This document shows, piece by piece, positions 1-7,166 of a DNA stretch of 17,308 nucleotides; within the stretch, counting starts at the first letter, position 1; every line of letters starts with the position of its first letter. The notes under the pieces are model-generated. The model ran no database searches. It was not told the origin of the DNA and was given only the letters and a program-made list of their open reading frames with translations. Source of the stretch: 66-474 sp035572335. Lineage in GTDB: Bacteria > Pseudomonadota > Gammaproteobacteria > Xanthomonadales > Rhodanobacteraceae. The DNA is taken from the NCBI GenBank assembly GCA_035572335.1, contig DATNAW010000053.1, positions 1-17,308 of the forward strand, read 5' to 3'. Position numbers and translations under genes: made by a program.

Positions 1-471
1 CTGTGCCGGATCTTCGTTGTCGACGGTGTCGTGATAGAACGCCGACAGCGACGCAATTGCCGCGCACAGCATCGCCATCGGGTGCGCGTCGTAGTGAAAA
101 CCGTGCAGGAAGTTCTTCACCGACTCGTGCATCATCGTGTGGTGCGTCACCTGGTCCTCGAACGCGTGCATCTGCTCGGCGTTCGGCAGTTCGCCTTCCA
201 GCAGCAGGTAAGCCACTTCCAGGAAACGCGACTGCTCGGCGAGCTGTTCGATCGGGTAACCGCGATACAGCAACACGCCCTTCTCGCCGTCGATGAAGGT
301 GATCGCACTCTTGCACGCGGCGGTGGCGGCGAAACCCGGATCGAAAGTGAAGTGCCCGGTTTCCTTGTAGAGCGGCGCAATGTCGATGCAGCTCGGCCCC
401 TGGCTGCCCTCCACCAGCGGCAGGGATACGGAATGATCGGGGGTGGTCAGGGTGACGTTGCTGTTGGACAC
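1..471 (-). CDS. gltA: Citrate synthase, N-terminal part (cut by window edge)
   Basis: Citrate synthase condenses acetyl-CoA and oxaloacetate to citrate, the entry step of the TCA cycle, in the cytoplasm. The 157 visible codons match the N-terminal part of bacterial type II (GltA) enzymes: FTFDPGF, then ITFIDGEKGVLLYRGYPIEQLA, then HTMMHE and the AFYHD segment, all in family order. The catalytic His and Asp lie further on, outside the window. The start is GTG at 469-471, giving a protein beginning (M)SNSNVTL. It is supported by an AAGGAG ribosome binding site at 478-483, six bases upstream, and no in-frame ATG fits better. The gene follows rpmE2 on the same strand after 219 bp and appears to have its own promoter. 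The only oddity is the truncation at the window edge. Confidence 0.97.
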   Translation of the reverse strand, partial: MSNSNVTLTTPDHSVSLPLVEGSQGPSCIDIAPLYKETGHFTFDPGFAATAACKSAITFIDGEKGVLLYRGYPIEQLAEQSRFLEVAYLLLEGELPNAEQMHAFEDQVTHHTMMHESVKNFLHGFHYDAHPMAMLCAAIASLSAFYHDTVDNEDPAQ

Positions 472-528
472 TGGGGACTCCTTGGAAGCACGCGCTGCGC
501 GCGCGTTTTCGTTCAATTGAATCGATCA

Positions 529-537
529 ATTATCGCA
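529..537 (-). promoter_or_regulatory. Candidate extended -10 promoter of gltA
   Basis: Read on the minus strand, this is TGC followed by GATAAT. That is a five-of-six match to the -10 box preceded by the TGn extended element. Transcription would start near 522 and give a leader of about 50 bases before the gltA GTG. No good -35 box stands 16-18 bases upstream, which is tolerable for an extended -10. The palindrome TTCAATTGAA (512-521) sits at the predicted start and could be an operator, but that is inference only. Confidence 0.4.
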
Positions 538-583
538 CGATGCGGCTGCGTACGCAGGTGTGGCGATCGGCATGCGGCAACGA

Positions 584-625
584 AAACGCCTTCCATGCTT
601 GCGCGTGGAAGGCGTTTGGTTTTTT
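584..625. terminator. Strong hairpin with T-tract, possibly bidirectional
   Basis: AAACGCCTTCCA (584-595) pairs perfectly with TGGAAGGCGTTT (606-617) around a 10-base loop. On the plus strand GG and six T (620-625) follow. On the minus strand the stem is preceded by six A and ends in TTTTCG. Flanking genes are all minus-strand: rpmE2 upstream and gltA downstream. The likely job is therefore to end rpmE2 transcription, although the better T-tract faces the plus strand. Confidence 0.6.
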
Positions 626-637
626 GAACCGCACTGG

Positions 638-675
638 ATCCCGGGCTCAGCGCACATCCATGTGCTGTCCGGGAT
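638..675 (-). terminator. Two-part hairpin just after rpmE2
   Basis: An outer stem ATCCCGG (638-644)/CCGGGAT (669-675) encloses an inner stem GCACAT (652-657)/ATGTGC (660-665), starting 15 bases past the rpmE2 stop. No T-run follows on the minus strand. It is more likely a 3' end-protecting or RNA-processing structure, or an aid to the next hairpin, than an intrinsic terminator alone. Confidence 0.4.
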
Positions 676-690
676 GAGTTCGTCCTGAAC

Positions 691-936
691 TCACTTGCCG
701 GCGTAGCGCTTCTTGAACTTGTCGATGCGGCCGCCCGCGTCCATCACCTTCTGCTTGCCGGTATAGAACGGGTGCGAAGCCGACGAGATGTCGACCTTGA
801 TCACGGGGTATTCGTTGCCGTCTTCCCACTTGATGGTTTCGTCGCTCGTCATCGTCGAACGCGTGAGGAACGCGAAGTCGGACGCGGCGTCCTGGAAGAC
901 CACCGGGTGGTAATCGGGGTGGATGTCGGCTTTCAT
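691..936 (-). CDS. rpmE2: Ribosomal protein L31 type B
   Basis: An 81-residue large-subunit ribosomal protein. The sequence begins MKADIHPDYHPVVFQD and carries the family hallmarks SHPFYTGKQK (about 54-63) and a basic C-terminus FKKRYAGK. There is no cysteine at all, so it is the zinc-free type B (C-minus) L31, not the zinc-ribbon RpmE. In many bacteria type B L31 replaces the zinc form under zinc starvation; whether a second L31 exists elsewhere in this genome cannot be seen. The ATG at 934-936 gives exactly the family's usual length; reading further upstream would add an unrelated arginine-rich extension. The ribosome binding site is weak (AGGCGA). It lies between recG and gltA on the same strand, with a plausible promoter in the 76-bp gap upstream. 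No zinc-repressor (Zur-type) operator was recognised. Confidence 0.96.
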   Translation of the reverse strand: MKADIHPDYHPVVFQDAASDFAFLTRSTMTSDETIKWEDGNEYPVIKVDISSASHPFYTGKQKVMDAGGRIDKFKKRYAGK

Positions 937-976
937 GGGTGTTCGCCTGGGTTGGATTGCTGCGGGCAAGGGCGGA

Positions 977-1006
977 ATTGTAACCCGGCCCGGCCCGCGC
1001 AGGCAA
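977..1006 (-). promoter_or_regulatory. Candidate sigma-70 promoter of rpmE2
   Basis: On the minus strand TTGCCT (1001-1006, four of six) is followed after 18 bases by TACAAT (977-982, five of six). Transcription would start near 970, leaving a leader of about 34 bases before the rpmE2 ATG. The site lies in the only gap between recG and rpmE2, so rpmE2 need not depend on read-through from the spoT-ridA-recG operon. Confidence 0.45.
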
Positions 1007-1012
1007 GCCGCT

Positions 1013-3115
1013 TCAGGCCTCCGCGAACCGCGCCGCCGCGCCAATCCAGCGCTCCACCAGCCGCCGCGCCAAGGCCGGATGCCCGCGCAGCATCGCGGTT
1101 CCCACCCTTTGCACGGCCGGCATCAGGGGCGCATCCCGCACGATGTCGGCCACCCGGAAACCCATCTCGCCGGTCTGGCGCGTGCCCAGCAACTCACCCG
1201 GCCCGCGCAGGCGCAAGTCTTTTTCCGCGATCACGAAACCGTCATTGGTCTCGCGCAGGGTTTCCAGGCGCTGTTTCGCCAACCCGGACAGCGGTGGCTG
1301 GTACAGCAAGACGCAGTTCGATGCGACATCGCCGCGCCCCACCCGTCCGCGCAATTGATGCAGTTGCGCAAGACCCAAGCGTTCCGCGTTTTCGATCACC
1401 ATCAGGCTGGCATTCGGGACGTCGACGCCCACCTCGATCACGGTGGTCGCCACCAGCAAAGCGGTGCGGCCATCCTTGAACGCATCCATCGCCGCCTGCT
1501 TGTCGTTCGCGTTCATGCGTCCGTGCACGAACCCGACGCTGAGTTCCGGCAGCGCGGCGCAGAGTTGCGCGTGCGCGACTTCGGCAGCCTGCGCCTGCAA
1601 CTGGTCGCTATCCTCGATCAACGTGCACACCCAATACGCCTGCCGCCCTTCCGCGCAGGCGGCGCGGATGCGCTCGACGACTTCATCGCGGCGGGTATTG
1701 GCGATCGCGACCGTACGAACCGGTGTGCGCCCGGGTGGCAATTCATCCAGCGTGGACACATCGAGATCGGCATACGCGCTCATGGCCAGCGTGCGCGGGA
1801 TCGGCGTCGCGGTCAGCACCAGTTGGTGCGGTGCTTCGCCATTCGTCTGGCCCTTGTCGCGCAGCGCCATCCGCTGCTGCACGCCGAAGCGATGCTGCTC
1901 GTCCACGATCGCCAGTCCCAGGCGCGCGAATTCGACGCCCTCCTGCATCAGCGCGTGGGTGCCGACCACGATCGGCACGCCCGCCGCGAGCTGCGCCAAC
2001 GCCTTGGCGCGCGCGCGGCCCGTCACCTTGCCTGCCAGCCACACCACGTCGGTGCCCAGCGGTTCGAACCACGCGCGAAAACTGCGCAGATGCTGCTCGG
2101 CCAGGAGTTCGGTCGGCGCCATCAATGCGGTTTGCCGGCCGTTCGCGATCGCATGCAGCGCCGCGAGCGCGGCCACGACCGTCTTGCCGGAGCCGACGTC
2201 GCCCTGCACCAGCCGCAGCATCGGCACGTTTTTTTTGAGATCACGCCCGATTTCCTGCGCCACCCGTGCCTGCGCGCGCGTGAGTGCAAAAGGCAAGCCT
2301 TCGAGAAAGCGCTGCCGCAATCCGGCGTCGGCCGGCAATGCGGGCGCGCGATGTTTGCGTACCCGCGCCCGCATCCGCTTGAGGCTGATGTGGTGCGCCA
2401 GCAGTTCTTCGAACGCCAACCGCTGTTGCGCCGGATGCCTGGCCGCCAGCAATGCAGCCACGTCGGCATCCGCCGCCGGCCGGTGCACGCCCAACAGCGC
2501 ATCGCGCAACGGCATCAAACCCAACGATTCCAGCAGTTCCGATGGGATCAATTCCAGCGCGGTTTCGTCAGGCAGGCGCGCCAGCGCCTTTTCGATCACG
2601 CCGCGCAGGCGCTGCTGGCCCAATCCTTCGGTGACGGGATAGACCGGCGTCAAGGTGTCTTCGACCGCGGATTCCCCGCGCAACACGCGGTATTGCGGGT
2701 GCACCATTTCCAGGCCGTGCTGGCCATGGCGGACCGCGCCGTAACACCGCAGCCGCACGCCGGGCGCGAATTGCTGCGCCTGCTGGCGGCGGAAATGGAA
2801 GAAGCGCAATACCAGCGTCTCGCGCGACCCATCGGTGATCGCCACGCGCAATTGCGGCCGCGGGCGGAAGCCGGTCTGGATCGCTTCGACCACGCCTTCG
2901 ACCTGCGCCGATTCGCCGGCGACGAGATCGCGAATCGACGTGATGCGCGTGCGATCCTCGTAACGCAGCGGCAGATGGAACCAGAGATCCTGCACGCGCT
3001 CGATGCCGAGTTTGCGCAGTATGTCCGCGAGCGCCGGGCCGACTCCGGGCAGCGTCGACACCGGCGCGCGGCCGGGATCGCTGCCCGGAAGAGGGCTTCT
3101 ATCGGCTGGCGTCAT
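1013..3115 (-). CDS. recG: ATP-dependent DNA helicase RecG
   Basis: RecG is a monomeric double-stranded DNA translocase that regresses stalled replication forks and processes Holliday and R-loop structures. In a 700-residue numbering the order is: helix-hairpin-like LPGVGPALADIL near 22, the wedge/OB domain (about 50-145) that splits the fork, Walker A GDVGSGKT (305-312), DEQH box (405-408), TATPIP motif III (435-440), QLRGRVGRG motif VI (587-595), then the C-terminal region containing the RecG TRG segment. Length is normal for the family. I chose the ATG at 3113-3115; an in-frame GTG at 3140-3142 would add nine residues. Neither has a clear ribosome binding site, so the start is uncertain. 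It is the last gene of the apparent spoT-ridA-recG operon, 52 bp after ridA. The reading frame is intact. Confidence 0.97.
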   Translation of the reverse strand: MTPADRSPLPGSDPGRAPVSTLPGVGPALADILRKLGIERVQDLWFHLPLRYEDRTRITSIRDLVAGESAQVEGVVEAIQTGFRPRPQLRVAITDGSRETLVLRFFHFRRQQAQQFAPGVRLRCYGAVRHGQHGLEMVHPQYRVLRGESAVEDTLTPVYPVTEGLGQQRLRGVIEKALARLPDETALELIPSELLESLGLMPLRDALLGVHRPAADADVAALLAARHPAQQRLAFEELLAHHISLKRMRARVRKHRAPALPADAGLRQRFLEGLPFALTRAQARVAQEIGRDLKKNVPMLRLVQGDVGSGKTVVAALAALHAIANGRQTALMAPTELLAEQHLRSFRAWFEPLGTDVVWLAGKVTGRARAKALAQLAAGVPIVVGTHALMQEGVEFARLGLAIVDEQHRFGVQQRMALRDKGQTNGEAPHQLVLTATPIPRTLAMSAYADLDVSTLDELPPGRTPVRTVAIANTRRDEVVERIRAACAEGRQAYWVCTLIEDSDQLQAQAAEVAHAQLCAALPELSVGFVHGRMNANDKQAAMDAFKDGRTALLVATTVIEVGVDVPNASLMVIENAERLGLAQLHQLRGRVGRGDVASNCVLLYQPPLSGLAKQRLETLRETNDGFVIAEKDLRLRGPGELLGTRQTGEMGFRVADIVRDAPLMPAVQRVGTAMLRGHPALARRLVERWIGAAARFAEA

Positions 3116-3167
3116 CACCCGCGCAAGGTTAGCCGATGCCACCGATCAGCGATGCACGACAGGCACG

Positions 3168-3554
3168 TCAGCCACCGGTCACCGCAATCACATCGATCTC
3201 GACCGCCGCACCGCGTGGCAGCGCCGCCACGCCGATCGTGGAGCGCGCAGGATACGGCTCGTTGAAATATTTCTTCATGACTTCGTTGACGGCGCCGAAG
3301 TTGCCGAGGTCGGTCATGTAGATCGCCACGCGCACGACATCGTCGAACGAAGCGCCGGCCGCTGCGAGCACGGCCTTCAGGTTTTCGAACACGCGCGTCG
3401 CCTGCGCCTCGATGCCGCCAGCCACCATTTCACCGGTGGCGGGATCGAGCGGCGTCTGCCCGGACAGGTACAGCGTGTTGCCGCTGCGGACCGCCTGCGA
3501 ATACGGGCCGATGGCCTTGGGCGCGGCATTGGAATGGACAGGTTCGCGAGACAT
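3168..3554 (-). CDS. ridA: RidA family enamine/imine deaminase
   Basis: A 128-residue RidA (YjgF/YER057c/UK114) protein. RidA hydrolyses reactive 2-aminoacrylate and related enamines/imines released by PLP enzymes such as threonine dehydratase. It is a cytoplasmic trimer with active sites between subunits. Diagnostic residues are visible: GPYSQ (16-20), SGQTPLDP (31-38), the TDLGNF stretch (81-86) and the catalytic-type arginine in YPARST (Arg104, equivalent to Arg105 of E. coli RidA), followed by the conserved glutamate in VEIDVIA (Glu119). This pattern fits the true deaminase subfamily rather than the Rid1-7 groups lacking the arginine. The ATG at 3552-3554 has GGAG about seven bases upstream. 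It lies 69 bp after spoT and just before recG, and is probably co-transcribed with both. Confidence 0.95.
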   Translation of the reverse strand: MSREPVHSNAAPKAIGPYSQAVRSGNTLYLSGQTPLDPATGEMVAGGIEAQATRVFENLKAVLAAAGASFDDVVRVAIYMTDLGNFGAVNEVMKKYFNEPYPARSTIGVAALPRGAAVEIDVIAVTGG

Positions 3555-3623
3555 GGCGGCTCCGTGGATGGATCAGGCAACCACGAAGCATAGCGGCGCC
3601 TGCCGCATCGTGACGATCAACTG

Positions 3624-5801
3624 CTACAACGGGTAGCGATAGACGCCGTTCACCACCTTCGTATTGCGGATGCGCCGCATCACGTCGGCGAGATGCTTGC
3701 GGCTCTTCACTTCGATAGTGAAGATCAAGGTGGCGGCCTGGATGCCGCGCTCGATGTACTTCACGTCGTCGATATTGGAATTGGCTTCCGCGATCGCGGC
3801 GGAAACCGTCGCCAGCACGCCTGGCCGGTTGACGACTTCCACCCGCAACTCGACGCGGTAGTCGCCCTGCACTTCGCTGTCCCAGCCGATCTCGACACGG
3901 CGCTCGGGCAGCTTGAACAATTCGGTGACATTGGGGCATTCGACGCGATGCACGACGATGCCTTTGCCGGGTGACAGATAGCCCACGATGTCGTCGCCCG
4001 GCACCGGATGGCAGCAATTGCCGAAACTGAGGATGCCGCGCTCGGCGCCGCTGATGCGGATCTTTTCCGCGCGATGCTGCGCGATGCCAATCACCGAACC
4101 GCCCAGCGCGATCAGCTTGGCCGCAACCTGGTCGGGCATGCGGTTGCCCATCGCGATGTCGGACAGCAGATCTTCGAGGCGGCGCAGGTTGTTGTCGACG
4201 AGGTAGCGATCCAGCGCCTCCGGCGGCACCGCGTCTAGGCTCGAACCGCTGGTGTCCAGCGCGCTTTCCAGCATGCGGTGGCCGAAGTCGATCGCATCCT
4301 CGTGCTGCAGGTGCTTCAGGTATTGGCGAATCGCCGCGCGCGCCTTGCCGGTCACGGCGAAATCCAGCCACGACGGATTGGGCGCGGCCGACGGGGCGGT
4401 GATCACTTCCACCGTTTGCCCCGAGGACGGTTGCGCGCGCAGCGATGCGAGCTTGCCATCGATGCGCGCCGCGACCGCGTGCATGCCGACGTCGGTGTGC
4501 ACGGCAAACGCGAGGTCCAGCGCCGTCGCGTTTTTCGGCAGCGCCTGAATGTCGCCCGCAGGCGTGAACAGGTACACCTCGTCTGGGAACAGGTCGACCT
4601 TGACGTTCTCGAAGAATTCCAGCGACGACGGCGTCGCCGCCTGCGAATCGGCCAAGCCGGCGACCCACGCGCGTGCGCGCGACTGCGCGCTGTTCGAGGG
4701 AATCGCGTCCTGCTTGTACGACCAGTGCGCCGCCACGCCGCGCTCGGCGACCGTGTCCATTTCCTCGGTGCGGATCTGGATCTCGATGGGCGCGGCGAAC
4801 GGACCGAACAAAACCGTATGCAGCGACTGATAGCCGTTGGCCTTGGGAATCGCGATGAAATCCTTGAAGCGTCCTTCCACCGGCTTGAACAGCGAGTGCG
4901 CGGAGCCCAATGCCTGGTAGCAATGGGCGACGGTATCGGTAATGAGGCGGAAGCCGTATACATCCATCAACTGGTCGAAGGTCTTGTGCTCGCTTTTCAT
5001 CTTCGACCAGATGCTGTACGGCGCCTTCACCCGGCTGATGATGCGCACGGGAATGCCGTCGGCCGCCAGGCGTTCCGCCAGCGCCATCTCGATCCTGGCC
5101 ATCGATTCGCGGCGGTTGCCGAGCGTGCGCTTGATGCGCGACGCGATGATCTTGTAGCGATCCGGATAGAGGCTGCGGAAACCGAGATCCTGCAATTCGG
5201 CGCGGATAGCGTTCATGCCGAGTCGCGCCGCGATGGGCGCGTAGATGTCCAGCGTCTCGCGCGCGATGCGCCGGCGCGCGTCGGGCGCCATCGCCGACAG
5301 CGTGCGCATGTTGTGCAGGCGGTCGGCCAGCTTGATCAGGATCACCCGCAGGTCGCGCGCCATCGCCAGCAGCATCTTGCGGAAGCTCTCGGCATCGGCT
5401 TCCACGCGGCTGGCGAAATCCACCCGCTCCAGTTTGGTGACGCCGTCGACCAGCTCGGTGACCGTGGTGCCGAAGCTGGCCTCGAGCTGCACTCGGGTCA
5501 TGCCGGTGTCTTCGAGCGTGTCGTGCAGGATTGCCGCGATGATGGTTTCGGCATCCAGCCGCAATCCCGCCAGGATCGCGGCCACCGCGAGCGGATGGGT
5601 AATGTAGGGCTCGCCGCTCTTGCGCTTCTGGCTGGCGTGCGCGCGCGCGCCTACCGCATAGGCGCCGCGGACGCGTTCGATCTGTTCCGGAGGAAGGTAG
5701 ACCGCGAGCTGCGCGGCAAGCTCATCAATGCCCGCGGCTTCGGCGGCCACGTGCGGCCGCTCTACCTCGGTCAGTTCTGTTTTGGCTTTCCGCTTGCGCA
5801 T
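3624..5801 (-). CDS. spoT: Bifunctional (p)ppGpp synthetase/hydrolase SpoT
   Basis: A 725-residue long RSH enzyme that makes and degrades the stringent-response alarmone (p)ppGpp. Domains in order: an HD hydrolase with ITHP (His69) and the intact HD pair His93-Asp94 in HDTLEDT; a synthetase with KAPYSIWSKM (259-268) and YGFR (282-285); a TGS domain (about 402-465); a helical and Cys-containing region with GNCCHPVPGDD (594-604); and a C-terminal ACT domain (about 648-720). The synthetase carries RFKD (311-314). This is the RXKD form typical of bifunctional Rel/SpoT enzymes rather than the EXDD of monofunctional RelA, so both activities are expected. The ATG at 5799-5801 is the first usable start, but it has only a weak ribosome binding site and possibly no leader. 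ridA and recG follow; rpoZ and gmk, frequent upstream partners, are not here. Confidence 0.96.
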   Translation of the reverse strand: MRKRKAKTELTEVERPHVAAEAAGIDELAAQLAVYLPPEQIERVRGAYAVGARAHASQKRKSGEPYITHPLAVAAILAGLRLDAETIIAAILHDTLEDTGMTRVQLEASFGTTVTELVDGVTKLERVDFASRVEADAESFRKMLLAMARDLRVILIKLADRLHNMRTLSAMAPDARRRIARETLDIYAPIAARLGMNAIRAELQDLGFRSLYPDRYKIIASRIKRTLGNRRESMARIEMALAERLAADGIPVRIISRVKAPYSIWSKMKSEHKTFDQLMDVYGFRLITDTVAHCYQALGSAHSLFKPVEGRFKDFIAIPKANGYQSLHTVLFGPFAAPIEIQIRTEEMDTVAERGVAAHWSYKQDAIPSNSAQSRARAWVAGLADSQAATPSSLEFFENVKVDLFPDEVYLFTPAGDIQALPKNATALDLAFAVHTDVGMHAVAARIDGKLASLRAQPSSGQTVEVITAPSAAPNPSWLDFAVTGKARAAIRQYLKHLQHEDAIDFGHRMLESALDTSGSSLDAVPPEALDRYLVDNNLRRLEDLLSDIAMGNRMPDQVAAKLIALGGSVIGIAQHRAEKIRISGAERGILSFGNCCHPVPGDDIVGYLSPGKGIVVHRVECPNVTELFKLPERRVEIGWDSEVQGDYRVELRVEVVNRPGVLATVSAAIAEANSNIDDVKYIERGIQAATLIFTIEVKSRKHLADVMRRIRNTKVVNGVYRYPL

Positions 5802-5807
5802 GCCTGA

Positions 5808-5836
5808 AAGCTAGACAGGCACGCGGCGCGAGTCAA
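5808..5836 (-). promoter_or_regulatory. Candidate promoter of spoT giving a nearly leaderless mRNA
   Basis: On the minus strand TTGACT (5831-5836, five of six to the -35 box) stands 17 bases before TAGCTT (5808-5813, a weak three-of-six -10). With the usual 7-base offset, transcription would begin at or within a base or two of the A of the spoT ATG at 5801. The very weak ribosome binding site of spoT would fit that, but the -10 match is poor. Confidence 0.3.
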
Positions 5837-5850
5837 TATCGCGACGGCGG

Positions 5851-5877
5851 GTTCCGCGCACGGGAAGTGCGCGGAAC
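5851..5877 (-). terminator. Perfect 11-bp hairpin between the small exported gene and spoT
   Basis: GTTCCGCGCAC (5851-5861) pairs with GTGCGCGGAAC (5867-5877) across a five-base loop, with no mismatch. It begins 36 bases past the stop of the small exported gene and ends about 50 bases before spoT. There is no T-run on either side, so it does not look like a classical intrinsic terminator. It could be a 3' stabilising structure, a factor-assisted terminator or an attenuator ahead of spoT. Confidence 0.5.
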
Positions 5878-5913
5878 GGCTTTCAGGGTTGCCCGGACGA
5901 CTTCAACCGAACT

Positions 5914-6267
5914 TTAGTGCCCGCGCACCGTCACCGACGGATCGAGCATCTGCAGCGCTTGGCCAACATTGTTGGCACCGGTGTTCTGGATGTCCTTCTG
6001 GCTGTAGCTGTTGCCAGCCACCGGCAGGCACTGTCCCTTGGGCGGCGGGATATGACTGCCCGTGTCGCGGATGCACAGCCGGGAGTCGAGTGGCGGTACC
6101 GCGCGCTTGCCGTTTGGGGTGGACGTGGCTGACTGATTTGCTGCAGTCGCGGTCGCCTGCGTCGTGGTGGGAGCGTTGTTCGGGCTGTTTTGCGCGAAGG
6201 CTGGCGAGGCAAGTGCCGCCCCGCCACACAGCGCCAGCAGTGCCGTGACGAGAAGTTGCTTGTTCAT
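5914..6267 (-). CDS. Small secreted protein of unknown function
   Basis: A 117-residue protein that I do not recognise. It starts with a convincing Sec signal peptide: basic MNKQ, a hydrophobic core LLVTALLALCGGAALA, and a likely signal peptidase I site after SPAFA (25/26). A low-complexity Thr/Ala/Asn/Gln/Ser segment (26-52) follows. The C-terminal half looks structured, with two cysteines (65 and 80) that could form a periplasmic disulfide, and ends in NTGANNVGQALQMLDPSVTV then RGH. This tail loosely resembles the start of a TonB-dependent receptor plug domain, but no barrel follows. The ATG at 6265-6267 has a perfect AGGAGG (6274-6279) six bases upstream and a good promoter candidate. It is divergent from rsmE and upstream of spoT; no functional link to either can be read from the sequence. 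Confidence 0.8.
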   Translation of the reverse strand: MNKQLLVTALLALCGGAALASPAFAQNSPNNAPTTTQATATAANQSATSTPNGKRAVPPLDSRLCIRDTGSHIPPPKGQCLPVAGNSYSQKDIQNTGANNVGQALQMLDPSVTVRGH

Positions 6268-6273
6268 GTTCGG

Positions 6274-6279
6274 CCTCCT
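6274..6279 (-). promoter_or_regulatory. Perfect ribosome binding site of the small secreted protein
   Basis: AGGAGG on the minus strand, six bases from the ATG. It is the strongest Shine-Dalgarno sequence in the window and the main support, with the signal peptide, for calling this short gene and its start. Confidence 0.8.
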
Positions 6280-6293
6280 AGGTGTGCCGGATG

Positions 6294-6322
6294 ATCATTG
6301 TGCGCCCGCGCCCGCCTTTCAA
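6294..6322 (-). promoter_or_regulatory. Candidate sigma-70 promoter of the small secreted protein gene
   Basis: On the minus strand TTGAAA (6317-6322, five of six) is followed by a 17-base spacer and AATGAT (6294-6299, four of six). Transcription would start near 6287, about 20 bases before the ATG, with the AGGAGG site in between. The spacing and the strong ribosome binding site suggest a well-expressed gene. No equally good promoter for the divergent rsmE was found in the 127-bp gap. Confidence 0.45.
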
Positions 6323-6394
6323 CCACGGTCGGTCAACGTCGCGACAGAGATCGTTCATACTTTTGACCCCGCCTTCCGCGGAAGATTCCCGTCC

Positions 6395-7132
6395 ATGCGA
6401 GAAATCCGGCTCTTCGTCAACGTTCCCCTGATGCCAGGCCAAACCTTTCCGCTGCCGCGGGAAGCGAGTGGGCACGCGTTGCGGGTACTGCGCCTGAAGG
6501 CCGGGGACGACGTGACCCTCTTCAATGGCGATGGAAGGGAGTATCACGCCAAGCTGACCAGTGCGGATCCGCGGGCCGCCAAGGTCCAGGTCGAAAGCAT
6601 GGATGCACCCGGAAGGGAATCGCCGCTGCGCATCACGCTCGTCCAGTCGCTGGCGCGCGGTGAAAAGATGGACTGGATCATCCAGAAAGCGACCGAGCTC
6701 GGCGTGGCGAGGATATGGCCGGTGGCCAGCGCGCGCAGCGAAGTGCGGCTGGATGGCAGCCGCCGCGAAAAACGGCTGGATCACTGGCGCGCCGTTGCCG
6801 TCGCCGCGTGCGAGCAATGTGGGCGCAACGTGCTGCCGGAAATCGGCCCGCCCGAAACCCTGACGGCGACGCTGGCTGCGCATCCGGCGAACGACGCGCA
6901 AACCCGCTGGATGCTGCATCCCGGCGGAGCCACGCGCCTGCGAAACGCCGGATCGGCAACCCCGGACGTGGTGCTGGCGGTCGGACCGGAAGGTGGCTTC
7001 GACAACAACGATCTGGACGCGTTGCGCAATGCGGGTTTCCGCGCGCTCGCATTGGGTCCGCGCGTCTTGCGAACGGAAACCGCCGGGCTGGCCGCGGTCG
7101 CGGCATTGCAAGCCCGCTACGGCGATTTCTGA
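6395..7132 (+). CDS. rsmE: 16S rRNA (uracil-1498-N3)-methyltransferase RsmE
   Basis: RsmE methylates N3 of U1498 in helix 44 of 16S rRNA near the ribosomal P site, using S-adenosylmethionine. The 245-residue protein has the family layout: an N-terminal PUA-like RNA-binding domain (about 1-70, including HALRVLRLKAGDDV) and a C-terminal SPOUT (trefoil-knot) domain. Knot and cofactor motifs are clear: QKATELGV (97-104), AACEQCGR (137-144), AVGPEGGF (195-202) and LGPRVLRTETA (220-230). The ATG at 6395-6397 has a modest GGAAG ten bases upstream and gives the normal family length; longer in-frame reads upstream have no homology and run into the divergent gene. It is the only plus-strand gene in the window. 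It converges on chpC with 34 bp between the stops, so the two transcripts may run into each other. Confidence 0.95.
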   Translation: MREIRLFVNVPLMPGQTFPLPREASGHALRVLRLKAGDDVTLFNGDGREYHAKLTSADPRAAKVQVESMDAPGRESPLRITLVQSLARGEKMDWIIQKATELGVARIWPVASARSEVRLDGSRREKRLDHWRAVAVAACEQCGRNVLPEIGPPETLTATLAAHPANDAQTRWMLHPGGATRLRNAGSATPDVVLAVGPEGGFDNNDLDALRNAGFRALALGPRVLRTETAGLAAVAALQARYGDF

Positions 7133-7166
7133 CTCGAAGGGAAAACGCGCCGCGGCGAAAGAACGA

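Noticed and set aside
472..690. Possible small gene or RNA gene in the rpmE2-gltA gap
   Set aside because: No tRNA-like fold and no short ORF with a ribosome binding site; the promoter candidate and two hairpins account for the visible structure.
647..1006. Alternative frame overlapping rpmE2 (about 119 codons)
   Set aside because: The L31 frame is a full-length family match. This frame is Arg/Pro-rich and without homology.
923..3265. Long open frame on the plus strand opposite recG (about 780 codons)
   Set aside because: It mirrors the recG coding frame, has a His/Arg/Gln-rich composition typical of antisense of GC-rich genes, and shows no recognisable domain. recG is unambiguous.
3593..3606. 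Small hairpin GCGGC-GCCT-GCCGC between spoT and ridA
   Set aside because: Only 5 bp, no T-tract, common by chance in GC-rich DNA; the operon is expected to read through.
4278..5807. Long open frame on the plus strand opposite spoT (about 509 codons)
   Set aside because: An antisense shadow of the intact spoT gene in a high-GC genome, with Arg/His-rich low-information sequence.
6332..6361. Possible rsmE promoter (GTCAAC, 18 bp, CATACT)
   Set aside because: The -35 match is too poor. The -10-like CATACT alone is not enough to call a promoter.
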